Below, piece after piece: positions 53,801 through 64,000 of a stretch of DNA of 64,000 nucleotides (the first letter of the stretch is position 1; every line of letters starts with the position of its first letter). The translations under genes and the position numbers were made by a program. The stretch is from Pleodorina starrii. Lineage: Eukaryota > Chlorophyta > Chlorophyceae > Chlamydomonadales > Volvocaceae. Under the pieces are notes generated by a model. That model searched no databases, was not told the DNA's origin, and saw nothing but the letters and a program-made list of their open reading frames with translations. The stretch spans positions 124,001 through 188,000 of the forward strand of contig BRXU01000003.1 of NCBI GenBank assembly GCA_030267565.1. The letters are read 5' to 3'.

Positions 53801-56800
53801 CACCGCGCTGCCGGCTCGGGCTCGGGCTCGGGGGCCAGGGTCTTCAGGCCGGCCCCCCTCCCCAACTGCCCTGTGCGCCGTCCCCTGCTCCCCTCTGTTC
53901 CCGTGTCTGTCTAAGGCTCCACCACAATATGCCTGCCTCTTGATTACCTCCCCTTTCAGCCTCTTTATAAACCGCAGCTGCCGGATGTCTTCTCTCGCCC
54001 TTTCTAATCGTTACAAGTGGGGGCCTTGGTTACAAGCGGGGGCCCCAAGCCCCGAAGTATTGTAATGCCATTTTCCACATACGCCGCCTTCCAAAGCCTT
54101 CCTCCGCTGGGAGAGCCCATATCCTCTCTCTCACAAACATCGCTGCTGCTGCGCGCGTTGCGCCGCGCCTCAGCCCCCAGCCAGCCAGCCAGCCAGTCAC
54201 GGAAGCAGCACCGGGCGCCGTCAGCACTGCGTCTGCTTCTGGAAGTTCTCCATGGTCAGGTTGGCGGTGAGTGCGGGGATGCAGTGGAACTTGCGCACAA
54301 AGGTCTCCACCTCCCGAGCCAGCCGCTCGCGCGTATAGGTGTTGGGCACCAACTCCATGCGCCCGCCACCCGTGCACCTGACAGACCGAATGGGTGCGGT
54401 TGGGTTTTGGGTCGAATTGTGGGTTGGCGGGACGGGCGGTTGGGTTGGGAAGGGGGCCGCACAGGAGCCCGCCGCCGCGGACCCAGCCCATCCATCTTAC
54501 CTGAAGACCAGCAGCGCGGCGGGGTCGTCCGCGTGCTGCGGCTTGAGGGTAAAGGTGGTGGGCGCCCCCGCGGCGTCGGCGGCCGCCGTGGCCTCCGCCG
54601 TCATGTCCACTCGGTAGCCAAACAGACTGTAGCAGGCCTCCCTGGAGAGAACCACGGCGAGCCACAGCGAACACACACGGACAGGAACGGGGGTGGGAAG
54701 GAATCGTGGGAATCGTTGGCGTGGCCCCAGGGCAGGGCAACGGTGGCTAGGCCTGGAAATGGGCGAGGCGAGGCAATGGGGTGGCGCGCGGCGGCGCGCG
54801 CCAGCGAGAGCGAGCGCGTCGACGTGGGGTGGCGCGCGTCTCACTATCAAACGCCGAAAAAAAGCGCCCCCCGCTCGGTCGTCGCCCACCTGAAGACCAT
54901 GATCCGCTCCTTGAACACCACTTTGAGGCGGCTCATGGCCTTCTCGCACTCCTCCACCTTGCGCCGAAGCACCGTGATCTCCGCGTCCTTGACCGCAATG
55001 GCCACCCCGCCGCCCAGCGCCGGAGGCGGCGGGACCGCCGCGCCGGCGGCGGCGGCAGCCGCCGCCGCCGCCGCCTGCGGCGGCGGCTGCGGGGCCTGCG
55101 AGCATTGCTCGCCAGCCGCGCTGCCGCCGCCGGCTGCTGCTTCCTGGCGCTGCCGCGCCGCCGCCGCCGCCTCGGCGGCCGCCGCCCGCAGCTGCTCCTC
55201 CAGCTCCGTCACCTGGCCCCGCAGCGCCGCGTTCTCCGCGCTCAGCTGCGTCACCGCCGCCTCGCGCGCCGCCTGCCGCGCCTCCAGCTCGGGGTTGTGG
55301 CGCAGGTGCAGCACGCGCACGCCGCCCGCGCGGATAAGCTCGCCGCGGCCCAGCCGCTCCTGTGCAGCGGTTGGGTGTGTGTTTCTAAGGGTTTTGGCGC
55401 TTTCGCTTTTATTTGGTGGTTAGCACCGGTACCCATTTCGGGCGTTATTATTATTTCGGGCGTTATTTCGGGCGTTAATACTGCGAGACATTACATCCCG
55501 TGTCGCTTTTGTCAGCGGGACTGCGGGTGGTGCGCACTGGGCCCCCCAGCCGGCTCCCACGGCCGGTTCCGGTGGCCGGGGCCGCAGCAGTGAGCGACCT
55601 GCCCCTGCCCCTGCACCTGCCTGGAGCGAGGCCACCTCGGCCGCCAGTGCGTTCGCCTCGCGCTCCAGCTGCTTGAGCCGCTGCTCCGCCGCCTCGGCGC
55701 GCGACGTGGCGGCGCGGGCGGCCAGGCCCTGCGCCTCCGCGGCCGAGGCGCTGGCAGCAACCTCCTGCTGCAGAGACGACACCTGCGGGGGACCAAATGC
55801 CGGTGGGGTTCGCGACCAGGCCAGTGGAGTACTTTCCGCCGGGTCACTTTCGGCTCCTGCCCTTTTGCTGCGGTCCTTCCTTTCCGCCGTGTGCCGCCCC
55901 GCCGGCTACCTGCTTGTGCAGCCCCTCGTTCAGCTGCTGCAGCGTCTCCACCGCCGCCGCCTGCTGCCCCGCCAGCAGCCGGCCGCTGAGCGAGGCGGGG
56001 TTGTCCACGCGCGCCGCGGCGGTGGGGCTGGACAGCGCGGCCCGCAGCGCGTCGCGCTCGCACTCGATGGCCGCCGCGCGGCGCTCCGCCACCCGCTCCG
56101 CCGTCAGCGAGCGCTCCAGGCGGCCGCGCAGATCGGCCAGCTGCGACTGCAGCTCCGCCGCGTAGGCCTCCGAGCCGCTCGCCTTTTTTTTGAGAATTGG
56201 GGCGGTTTGGCATTGGCATTGTTGTTGTGGGTCAAGCGTAAGCGTAAGCGTGAGTCTCGCACCGAGGGTTTTACAGTGTATAGATCAAGAGGAGCAAGAG
56301 GAGTCAGTAGTGAGCGTTGTGGGTTTGGTTTCTTTGTATACAAGCAAGGAAAGAGGGTTGAAAAGGGACCCGTCAGCATGAAAAAGTTAAAGAGAGCAAC
56401 AAGAAGCGTTCGGTTGTCGACCGTCATGGGGCGGCACTGGCTCAATCCAGAGCAAGGAGTCGCGGGAAAGTCAACAGTGGAGTAGGGTCCGCTCCAGAAC
56501 CAGAGCCGGCGCTGCGGCACGGCTCGGACCAGTCCTGCTGCTGGCTCCGGCGCTGGCTCTGGTCCCCGCACCCACCACGGCCCGCAGCTGCATGAGCGAC
56601 TCGTCCTGCGACTTGACGGCGGCGCGCAGGTCGGTCGCCTCCTCCGCCAGCGCCACCGCCGCGCGGCCCGCCTCGGCCGCCTGCGACGGCAGGGGCAGGC
56701 CCGAGGGCACACCCAGCGCCTGCGGTCCAGCGGTCCAGCGGGGCGGCGACACGGAACGTGAGCCAGGGGTATAGCCAAAAGACAGCCCGGAACACAGCCC

Positions 56801-59800
56801 AAGGAAAACAGTCCGGGAACCAAGGGGGGAAGTTAAGGGGAGCCGGCTGAGTCGTCGTTCTGGTGAGCATGGGGGAAGGGTGGCCTGTACAGCCTCCCTC
56901 CGGACCTTCAGGAGACCGATCCAGGGCGCCCGCAGCGCTTCGGGCACCTCCGCCTCCACCTCCCCGCCGCCAGCAGCTGCTGCTGCGCCTGCCGCGACAC
57001 CCGCGCGGCCAGTCGACTGCCGCTCCTCCGAACCCAGTTGCTGCTGCATTTGCTGCTGCTGCTGCGGCCGGCCAGCGGCCGGCGCAGGCGCCGTCGCGGC
57101 AGCGGCTGCTGCCTGCGCCGCCGCCAGCGCCTCCCTGGAGCTGCGCAGCTCCTCCTCCAGGAGCTGCAGTCGTACATGTACGGCGCTGCCACGCAGGGCC
57201 GCCACCTCGGCCTCGCTGCGGCCGGCTCGCTGCCGCGTCTGCTCCAGCTCGGCCTTGAGGCCGGCGGCCTGGCCGCGGACCTGCTCCAGCTGCGCCTGGG
57301 CCACCTGAGGGTGACCGGGTGACCGGCGGCGGCGGGGTGGGTGGGTAAGGAACGGACCCTTAACCCAGTACCCCACCCCCCACCGGGAAGGGGGGGATGC
57401 AGTCCGCTCCCGTTCGTTACCGGTACCTCATTCGCGGCTAGGCGGCACAGCGGCCCGGTGGACGAAGGCGCGGGATGTAAGGGTGTGGCACTGGAATGTT
57501 TTGGGGCATAAGGACGTTTCGGTGTTTCTGCGTTACAGTTGGCTCCAGACCGTGTGTATGGGTGTGTTGTGTGCGTGCGTACTTTGAGGATCTCGCGCTC
57601 CGCCTCCACACGGCGCTGCGCGGCCCGCTCCGCCAGGTCCCCCTTCTGTGCCGCCGCCCGCGCCTCCGCACGCGCCGCCTCCACCTCCATTCGCAGCTGC
57701 GCCGCCGCCGCCTCGGCCTCCGCCAGCAGCTTGGCCTGCTCGGCGCGCTGGTCCGCCAGTAGCGACTCCAGGGAGGCCAGGCGCTGCGCGGAAACCGCCT
57801 GTGGCGAAAGGAAGACGGCGGCGGGGAGGTAGAGATTATGAAACCGGGGAATGGGATGGTGTCAGGGAAAGGGAGGGATGAGCGTGGGGGGAGGGTTTTT
57901 GATGTCGTACCGCCGTACCTCGTGCTGCTTGGCGGCCGCCAGGTCTTGCTCCAGCAGCAGTGCTCTGTGCAGCTGGTCGTCCAGCTGCTTGGTCAGATGC
58001 TGCAGCGCGGAGGAGCTGCAGTTCGGCGCCGGAACCACCACCGATGACGTAGTTTTGAGCGCCTGGTTTGAGTTGGTTGGTTCCCAAGGCGGGGGGGGGG
58101 GGAGGGCACGATTTGGGAAAATGAGGGCACGCGGGCGAGAGCGGGGGCGGTATGCGGATCTGCCTTTTGGGGTGAGGGGGTGGGTGGTTGGTTGCCTGAC
58201 CTTGTTCTCGGCCGTCAAGATTGCCACCGTTTCGGTCTTGAGGGTTAGGTCCTGCTGCAGTTTCTCGCATCGAGAGCGGGATTGGGCTAGCTCATCTTCC
58301 AGCTCCTTTATCTGGCAGCAATGGAGAGAGGAAGTTTCGGGTTTCTGGCAGGCAGGGCCTTTTAAAGAAGCCGATTTGCCTGCTGGTACCTTTCCTCCTC
58401 GTCCACGCAAGTAGTCCATAAGGCCGTCACCAGAGGGCAAGCCGGACAGCCTGCGTGAAGATGTTCCGTGCTTTTGCTCCGCCCGTTCCGTGCCGACAGC
58501 GCCTCATTTCTGCGCGTGATGCGCACCTTTCTAGTGTTGACGGCGGCAACATGGAGGATGCTGGCGTTGTGAGTCCCATGGCTTGGGGCATCGGCCCGCC
58601 AGGCGTCTGCAACGCAAGTCGTGGCCTTTTGTTTGCATCGACAGTGCTTGGCTGCATTTCTCACGATTGCGCGTATTGCACTCTTGTTTATCGGTGACCC
58701 GTTTTCAAAGCCTAGGTCGAAGCCCACGCTTAACGCTTTGCAGTCGCAAGACTTTCACGCATAACAATCAAGGGCGCTTCAGCTATCAAGGGCAAAAATA
58801 CAATCTGGACGCCTCACAAAATTCATAAAAGACGAACTATTTGGCCGTTGCTTCTGCAGTTAAGGTTCCGGAGCATCTTCCGTGAATTTCCTTTGTTTGT
58901 TCAGTTGCCCCTTCCAACCGTCTCAGGCTCCTTTATTATTACGGCATCTGTCAAGATCTTCGCTTGTAACCTCGGCCCCCCGCTCCTCCAACTCAGGAAA
59001 TCCGAGGGTGCAAATGGCGAGCTGGTCCTTCGCCTCGAATCGGGGGCGCCCGACGTCAAGGGCTCCCGCTGGAGCTCCGTGCTCTACATCGGCGCCTCAT
59101 GGGACCCCTATGAGCTGGTGGACCGCGGCGTGGCTGCCGCCGCGGCGCTGTCGGGCGGCGCGCGGCCGCGCAGCGCCAAGACGCTGCCCCCCTCCCTGGA
59201 CGGCTTCGGCTGGTGCACCTGGGACGCCTTCTACAGCACCGTCTCTGCGCGAGGTCTGGCGGAGGGCCTCAGCAGCCTGGAGGACGGCGGCGTGTCGCCG
59301 CAGCTGCTGATCATCGACGACGGCTGGCAGGTACGACATTGTGTACGGCGGCTGAGTACGGCTGTACGGACGCGCGCGGGGGGGAAGGCAAGCAAACCTG
59401 CTTGCGCTCAGCTTCTTCTTCCCACTTCGTTCGCCTTCATGCGTTTGTAATGTTTGTCTGCAACAACAACGAAAACAACAACTTGGTCTCCCTGCCTCCT
59501 TGCCTGCCTCCTTGCCTGCCTGCCTCCCATTACCCCCTCTCTCCCCTCTCCCGCCCCGCCCCCCCCTACATCGTCCTCCCTGGACAGATGACGGATGTGG
59601 ACCCCCCCATGCGCAAGACCCCGGCTGCCGAGCTGGCTGACAAGCTGCACGTGGAGGGGGAGCCGCGGAGGCTGCTGGAGGCGACACAGGTGGGGACAGG
59701 GGGGTTTTAAGGGGCTTTCTGGGGGTTCTAGGGGTTTTAGAGGCGGAGATTGCAGGGACGTAGTACATAGGAATCGCGAGGGAACCGAAACGATGCGGGG

Positions 59801-62800
59801 TATGCAGGGAAGGGAGGGAGGGAACCGAATTCCAAATTCAAATCCGAATTCGAATCCGGAGCACAATTTAAATACGATTCCCGTTTCCCCAACCGCCTCT
59901 CCAGGACGAGTTCTTCTACGAGAGCCAGGAGGTGATGGCGGAGACGGCGGCGCAGCTGCCACCCGGAACCTCGGCAGGTGGGTGGGTGGCTGGGTGGGTG
60001 GTGCGGGTGGGTGGTGCGGGTGGGTGCCGCTGCGCGCGTATGGGGCATGGCCGGATGGTAAGGGGTGATGGGGGCGGGTACGTCCACTTCCTCACTTCCT
60101 CACCTGACGGGCGGTCGGCCCTCCCCCCTCACTCCCCCCGCGCGACATCGTTTTCATCACTCCCTATCCCCCCCACCCCTCCCCCCCTTGGCCCCCGCCC
60201 CTGCAGGCACTGTGATGCCCCGCCTCGCCAACATCGGGCCCCAGCACACACCCCACAGCCACTCCCACAGCGGCAGCGCCGACCTCATCGATATGAACAG
60301 CCTCGACTCCGCCGCCGCCGCCGCCGCCGCAACCACTGACGCCCCCGCCGCCAAGCCCCCGCCCACCGCCGCCGGCGAGACCAGCGGCGTCGGCATCAGC
60401 ATCGCCGACGCCGTCGCGCGGGCGGCGGCGGCGGAGCCGCCGCCGCCGCCGCCGCTGCCGCCGCCTCCGGCGGCGGCGGCGGCGGAAGTCGTCGTCGGCG
60501 GCGCCGCCAGCTCCGCCATTGCGATTTGGCTCGCTCGCGCCAGTCAGAAGGTGGCTGGCTGGGTGATGGGCATTGCGACGGCGGGCTTCCTGATCTTCTA
60601 CCAGTGGGTGGTGGAGCCGGCGCCGCCAAACAGCCTGGCGGTCAGGGCCTTTGCAGCGGCGGCCAAGGGTGGGTGGGTGGGTGGGTGCGTGTGGGTGGGC
60701 GCGTGCGGGTGAGGGCGTGTTGCTGCGTTGTTGGGTTGCTGCGGGGGAGGAAGCGGTCGGTCGGGCGGGCGGGCGAGGGCGAGGTTGTGTCGCGAATGCG
60801 CGCGTCTTGCCCGGGTGCGCGGGTGCCCCTCACCTCCCCCGGTCACCCGAAAACTCTCTCCTCCCGGCTCCCTCCTAGGCTTCCTGCGCCCCGCCATGCT
60901 TTCCTTCTACGCCACCGCCTCCGACTTCACCCGCCGCCTCACAAGTGTCCGGGCCAACGGCAAGTTCTCCCACCCGGACGCCGGACCCGACACCGACTGG
61001 GCGGGGGTGCCGGAGGCGCTGGGCACCGTGGTGGCACACATCAAGCGCAAGTAAGAGCTGCCCCTTCCCTCACCCCCGCGTCTCTTCTGTACCCCCCACC
61101 CCACCCCTTCCCCCTTTGAGTTCTCCTCCCACCTCCCCTGGAGCGAGTCTGGAGCGGGGGCTGTCGTATCATATTATATGAAGTTTGCCGTACCGTTGCC
61201 GTACTTTGATCGTATTGTCGTATTTTGCATTGCATACCGTACTGTCGTACTCTAGCTACCAAGTACGACATTACGGTACTAGTGTCGTACTAGTGTCGTA
61301 CAGCCACGCTGTATACAGCCACGCTGCCAGTACTGCAACAACACTGTGGTATAAACGCCCATCAACAAAGAAAGCCGTCTTTGCCCGCCCCGCGTTCGAA
61401 AACGCGGAAACGCCCCCTCCATATCTCACGATGACGCCCCCGCCCCCACCCCCCACCCGCGGCCCGACCTGTCAAACGACCAGGTTCGGCGTGCGTTACG
61501 TGTACTGCTGGCACGGCCTGCCGGGTTACTGGGCGGGTGTGATGCCCACCGACACCGGGTACGGCAGCTCGTCGGGCGGGGGTGCGCAGGTCCCCGGCCT
61601 GACCTCCCACCTCCGCTACGCGGCCCCCACCTCGGGGGTACTGGAGATCGAGCCCTCTATGGCCTGGAACCCCGCAGTGCTGGCGGGTGAGTGAAGAGGG
61701 GGGGAGGGAGGGGGAGGGGGAGGGGGAGGGGGAGGGGGAGGGGAAGGGGGAGGGGGAGGGGGAGGGGGAGGGGGAGGGGGAGGGGGAGGGGAGGGGAGGG
61801 GGAGGGGAGAGGGAGGGGGAGGGAGGGGGGAGAGTAAAAAAAGATACCAAAGCGAAGGAGCGGAGACGGCATTAGCGAGTGAGGGAAGGGGAGGGAAGGG
61901 GAGGGGAGGGGGGGAGGGGAGGGGAGGGGGGTTTAAGGAGTATGACAGTCCTGAGCGGCAAGCAGGGACGGACGGGGAAAGGGTGGGAGGGAGGAGGGGA
62001 GGAGGGGGAGAGGGAAATGAGGGGGAGAGGCGGAAGGAGAGGAAGAGGGGGGAGGGACGGGAAGCGGAATACGAGGATCGTTCCCCGTTGCTCGTCTATC
62101 GGGCCCGGGGCAGATCGTAACGCACGCTTCGCCCGCAGCCCCCACACACTAAATTGCCCTCTGAACGTCTGAGGCCCTTCCACTACTGCCCTGCCGCCTC
62201 GCGCTCCCCTCCCACTTCCCCCGCCCCCTCATTGTTAAATAAAGGAGCATATCACTCCCTGACCCCCCTCTTTTCCCCTCCTCTTCCCCCGTCTTCCCCC
62301 CCCCCTCCCCCTTCCCTCCCCCTCCCCACAGGCATCGGTGTTGTTGATGACCCCTCCCGCCTCTACAACGCCATGCACCGCTACCTGGCAGACAGCGGTG
62401 TGGACGGAGTCAAGGTGGACTGCCAGGCGGGAGTGGGGCTCATTGGTGGGTGGGGGTCTTAGGGGGGGGGCTGGGCGGGGGCTCCTCCACGCTTCCGCTC
62501 CCACACACCCACCCTCCCGGGGGCCCCAGCCGCACCCCACACACACCCACACACGCACACACAACCCCCTTCTCCCCAACCCCCGCCTCTCTCCCTCCCC
62601 TCCCCTCCCCCCCCCCCCCCACACGCACTCTCTTCCAGGCAGCGCCATGGGTGGCGGCGCCGCGCTGTCCGCCACTTATCAGGCCTCCCTGGAGTCATCC
62701 GTGGCGCACCACTTCCGGTCCAACCACGTCATCAACTGCATGTGCCACTCCACGGAAAACATATACCGGTGGGGGGGGCGGGGGCGGCTGCGGCGGCCGC

Positions 62801-63671
62801 GGCTGCGGCCGCCTGGGTTCGTGTGACGTTTTGTTTGGACAAGAAAAGGGGAGGGCGACAGGGCGTGTGTTTGTTTGGATTGTTCAAAGGAGGAGGAGGA
62901 GGGCGCGTGTGTGGGGGGGGGAGTGGGACGCTCTTCTCGCCTCCCTTTCCCTCCTCCCTCCTCCCTCCCCCTCCCACCTCCCACTCCTAACCCTCCCTAA
63001 CCCTCCACACACTACCCCCATATTCCCCCCTTTCCCCGCCCCTGCCCCCCGGCCCCCCCAGCATGACCGCCACCGCCGTCGCCCGCGCCTCGGACGACTT
63101 TTACCCTCGCGACCCCGCCTCCAGCCACCCGCACATCGCCGCCTGCGCCTTCAACAGTCTCTTCCTGGGGGCGCTGCTGCAACCCGACTGGGACATGTTC
63201 CACTCGAGGCACCCAGCGGCGCGACTGCATGCGGTGGCCAGGTGGGGGAGGGGGAGGAGGTGAGGAGAGAGTGCGTGTGTGTATGTGTGTGGGTGTGGTG
63301 TGGTGTCCACGGGTAGGCCGGAATTCCCTAATCACGTGCGTAGGTAAATATCCGGGCACAGCCCGCAAAAAGCGTTTGCAATCCGCTAAAACCCGTTCAA
63401 ATACCACACAATTAAAACCCAAATAAAAAACCCCACATTAACCCTTCTACTACACCCCTCTCCTAACCCCCCCCCTCCCGGCCTCCCCCGCGTCAGGGCT
63501 GTGTCCGGCGGCCCCGTGTACGTGTCCGACAAGCCCGGCGACCACGACTTTTCGCTGCTTCACTCGCTGGTGCTGCCCGACGGCTCGGTGCTGCGGTGCG
63601 ACCTGCCGGGGCGGCCCACTCGCGACTGCCTGTTCGTGGACGTGCTGAGGGACGGAAAGAGCCTGCTCAAG
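50808..63671 (+). CDS. raffinose synthase / alkaline alpha-galactosidase (GH36, Sip1 type), 3' end outside window
   Basis: Transfers or hydrolyses alpha-galactosyl groups of raffinose-family sugars. Exons: 50808-51011 (5' end uncertain), 52182-52307, 52887-53080, 58997-59330, 59588-59689, 59905-59977, 60207-60668, 60879-61050, 61484-61686, 62332-62445, 62639-62768, 63062-63241, 63497-63671; 823 residues so far, all phases match, more to come beyond 64000. Family blocks: [66 protein letters not shown], nucleophile Asp653 in [11 protein letters not shown], the catalytic Asp pair at 716-717 in [11 protein letters not shown], and [12 protein letters not shown] 155-residue Ala/Pro-rich insert (about 345-500) with a hydrophobic stretch ([15 protein letters not shown]) interrupts the barrel. 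Intron 3 contains the whole MAD1 gene on the other strand. Which activity it has cannot be decided from sequence. Confidence 0.92.
51234..51372 (+). repeat. 7-bp tandem repeat, unit GGGACAC/GGGACAT
   Basis: About 19 head-to-tail heptamers lie in the first GH36 intron. GGGACAC and GGGACAT alternate irregularly. Confidence 0.95.
51584..51632 (+). repeat. intronic dispersed element A, diverged copy
   Basis: Contains GATACCGCGGCGGAGGGACG followed by GGCGACCGAGAAC, a diverged match to the copy at 22807, in the first GH36 intron in sense orientation. Confidence 0.55.
51774..51826 (+). repeat. GGGT microsatellite
   Basis: A run of GTGG units, with one GGGCGG interruption, in the first GH36 intron. 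Confidence 0.9.
53089..53112 (+). repeat. dispersed motif B, exact copy
   Basis: Contains ATCCACGTATAGGCCGGA eight bases after the donor of GH36 intron 3. Identical cores occur at about 43327 (plus) and 42066 (minus). Confidence 0.7.
54011..54034 (-). terminator. two TGTAA polyadenylation signals for MAD1
   Basis: On the minus strand TGTAA occurs at 54034-54030 and 54015-54011, about 190-210 bp past the MAD1 stop. TGTAA is the usual green-algal polyadenylation signal. The two lie in a small duplication (TTACAAG followed by GGGGGCC). Confidence 0.5.
54221..58657 (-). CDS. MAD1: spindle assembly checkpoint protein MAD1, nested in an intron
   Basis: Kinetochore coiled-coil protein that recruits and converts MAD2 to hold anaphase. 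Exons (minus): 58657-58527, 58450-58390, 58311-58201, 58062-57919, 57798-57583, 57304-56906, 56719-56576, 56182-55910, 55782-55621, 55359-54890, 54641-54501, 54377-54221; 802 residues, all phases match. Residues 65-550 are long heptad-rich coiled coil. The MAD2-interaction motif is RVLHLRHNP (562-570; human has KVLHMSLNP). The RLK motif implicated in Bub1 binding is at 691-693 (MSRLKVVF). The C-terminal RWD-like fold begins [15 protein letters not shown] and ends near [12 protein letters not shown] terminus [14 protein letters not shown] is basic. It lies wholly within GH36 intron 3 on the opposite strand. The exon 9 donor (about 55620) is a GC site, or alternatively a weak GT at GAG/GTGGCC. 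Confidence 0.93.
58658..58996. other. presumed MAD1 promoter inside GH36 intron 3
   Basis: Only about 340 bp separate the MAD1 ATG from the next GH36 exon. The stretch is AT-richer than its surroundings and holds no other gene. It must serve both as the MAD1 5' region and as the branch/acceptor side of the GH36 intron. Confidence 0.5.
61688..61830 (+). repeat. GGGGGA purine-rich repeat
   Basis: Long (GGGGGA)n tract on the coding strand of a GH36 intron. It continues as less regular purine DNA to about 62060. Confidence 0.9.
61836..61882 (+). repeat. intronic dispersed element A, copy
   Basis: AAAGATACC, then GGAGCGGAGACGGCATTAGC: a diverged but full-length match to 22807-22852, inside the GH36 intron after the purine tract. 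Confidence 0.6.
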
Positions 63672-64000
63672 GTGCGGAGGGGGCGGTGGGCGGTGGGCGG
63701 TGGGCGGTGTGTGGTGTCGTACCTACGGTATGCGCGAAAGGTCCCCCAGTTTGTTTTGACTCACCGACCCACGGGTCAGGTCTGCCCAACCAACCTCATG
63801 TGAGGCCAACCCCCTTTCCTGTTGCCGTAGATCGTCGCCGCTTTCCTCCTTCGCTTGCGTCCTGCCCCGTCCAAGGTTCCCTTTCCCACGTCCACGTCCA
63901 CGCCCCGCCCCTGCCCCGCCCCGCCCCCCGTCGCACTCGACGTCGCTAATGTCGCTTCCATCCCTCCGCTGCCGTTGTCTTCATCAAATAACCCCCCTTG

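Larger units (their letters stand above)
53081..54220. other. left part of GH36 intron 3, 3' flank of MAD1
   Basis: The 1.1 kb between the GH36 donor and the MAD1 stop contains no gene. It holds dispersed motif B and the MAD1 polyadenylation region. Two copies of a CTGCCTGCTGCCTGGCG segment occur at about 53519 and 53572. Confidence 0.5.

Noticed and set aside
54017..55423. Long plus-strand open frame (468 codons) with Ala-rich segments
   Set aside because: It is the complement of MAD1 exons 10-12, whose minus-strand reading matches MAD1 motifs. GC-rich DNA leaves antisense frames open.

Overview
This window looks like nuclear DNA of a volvocalean (Chlamydomonas-like) green alga. The coding DNA is GC-rich and broken into many short exons with GT-AG introns. 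The introns are full of simple repeats, polyadenylation follows TGTAA, and telomere-like CCCTAAAA runs occur internally. The proteins (BBS8, a four-domain voltage-gated channel, chloroplast-type rhomboid, plant-type GH36) fit a ciliated alga. Species cannot be fixed from the sequence alone.

Layout. 1-3567: gene-poor 3' flank with tRNA-like, SINE-like pieces. 3568-12045 (minus): an 11-exon catalase-peroxidase (KatG) with a predicted signal peptide. Its 3.1 kb fifth intron (in the direction of transcription) carries a 5'-truncated non-LTR retrotransposon (RNase H plus restriction-like endonuclease) in antisense, with a 13-bp target-site duplication. 12046-15127: gene-free, with a 12-bp tandem repeat. 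15128-18898 (minus): rhomboid protease. 18899-21841: gene-free. 21842-36450 (minus): a 19-exon, about 2304-residue, four-domain voltage-gated cation (calcium-type) channel with an unusual Ser/Glu/Ser/Glu pore ring. 37.2-40.4 kb: a broken, low-complexity, probably mobile-element-derived coding region. 43181-48685 (minus): BBS8/TTC8, 12 exons, 550 residues. 50.8 kb to beyond the right edge (plus): a raffinose synthase/alkaline alpha-galactosidase (GH36, Sip1-type). 54221-58657 (minus): a complete 12-exon MAD1 spindle-checkpoint gene lying inside the 5.9 kb third intron of the GH36 gene.

The exon models were built by hand from splice consensus, reading phase and family conservation. Every complete model sums to a whole number of codons with matching phases at every junction. 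The least certain parts are the first exons of the channel and the rhomboid, the N terminus of KatG and the N terminus of the GH36 protein.

The genes do not form one pathway. The channel and BBS8 are both plausibly ciliary, KatG handles peroxide in the secretory or extracellular space, and the GH36 enzyme handles galactosyl oligosaccharides. The most striking non-genic signals are two dispersed short sequence families, found mostly inside introns and in both orientations.
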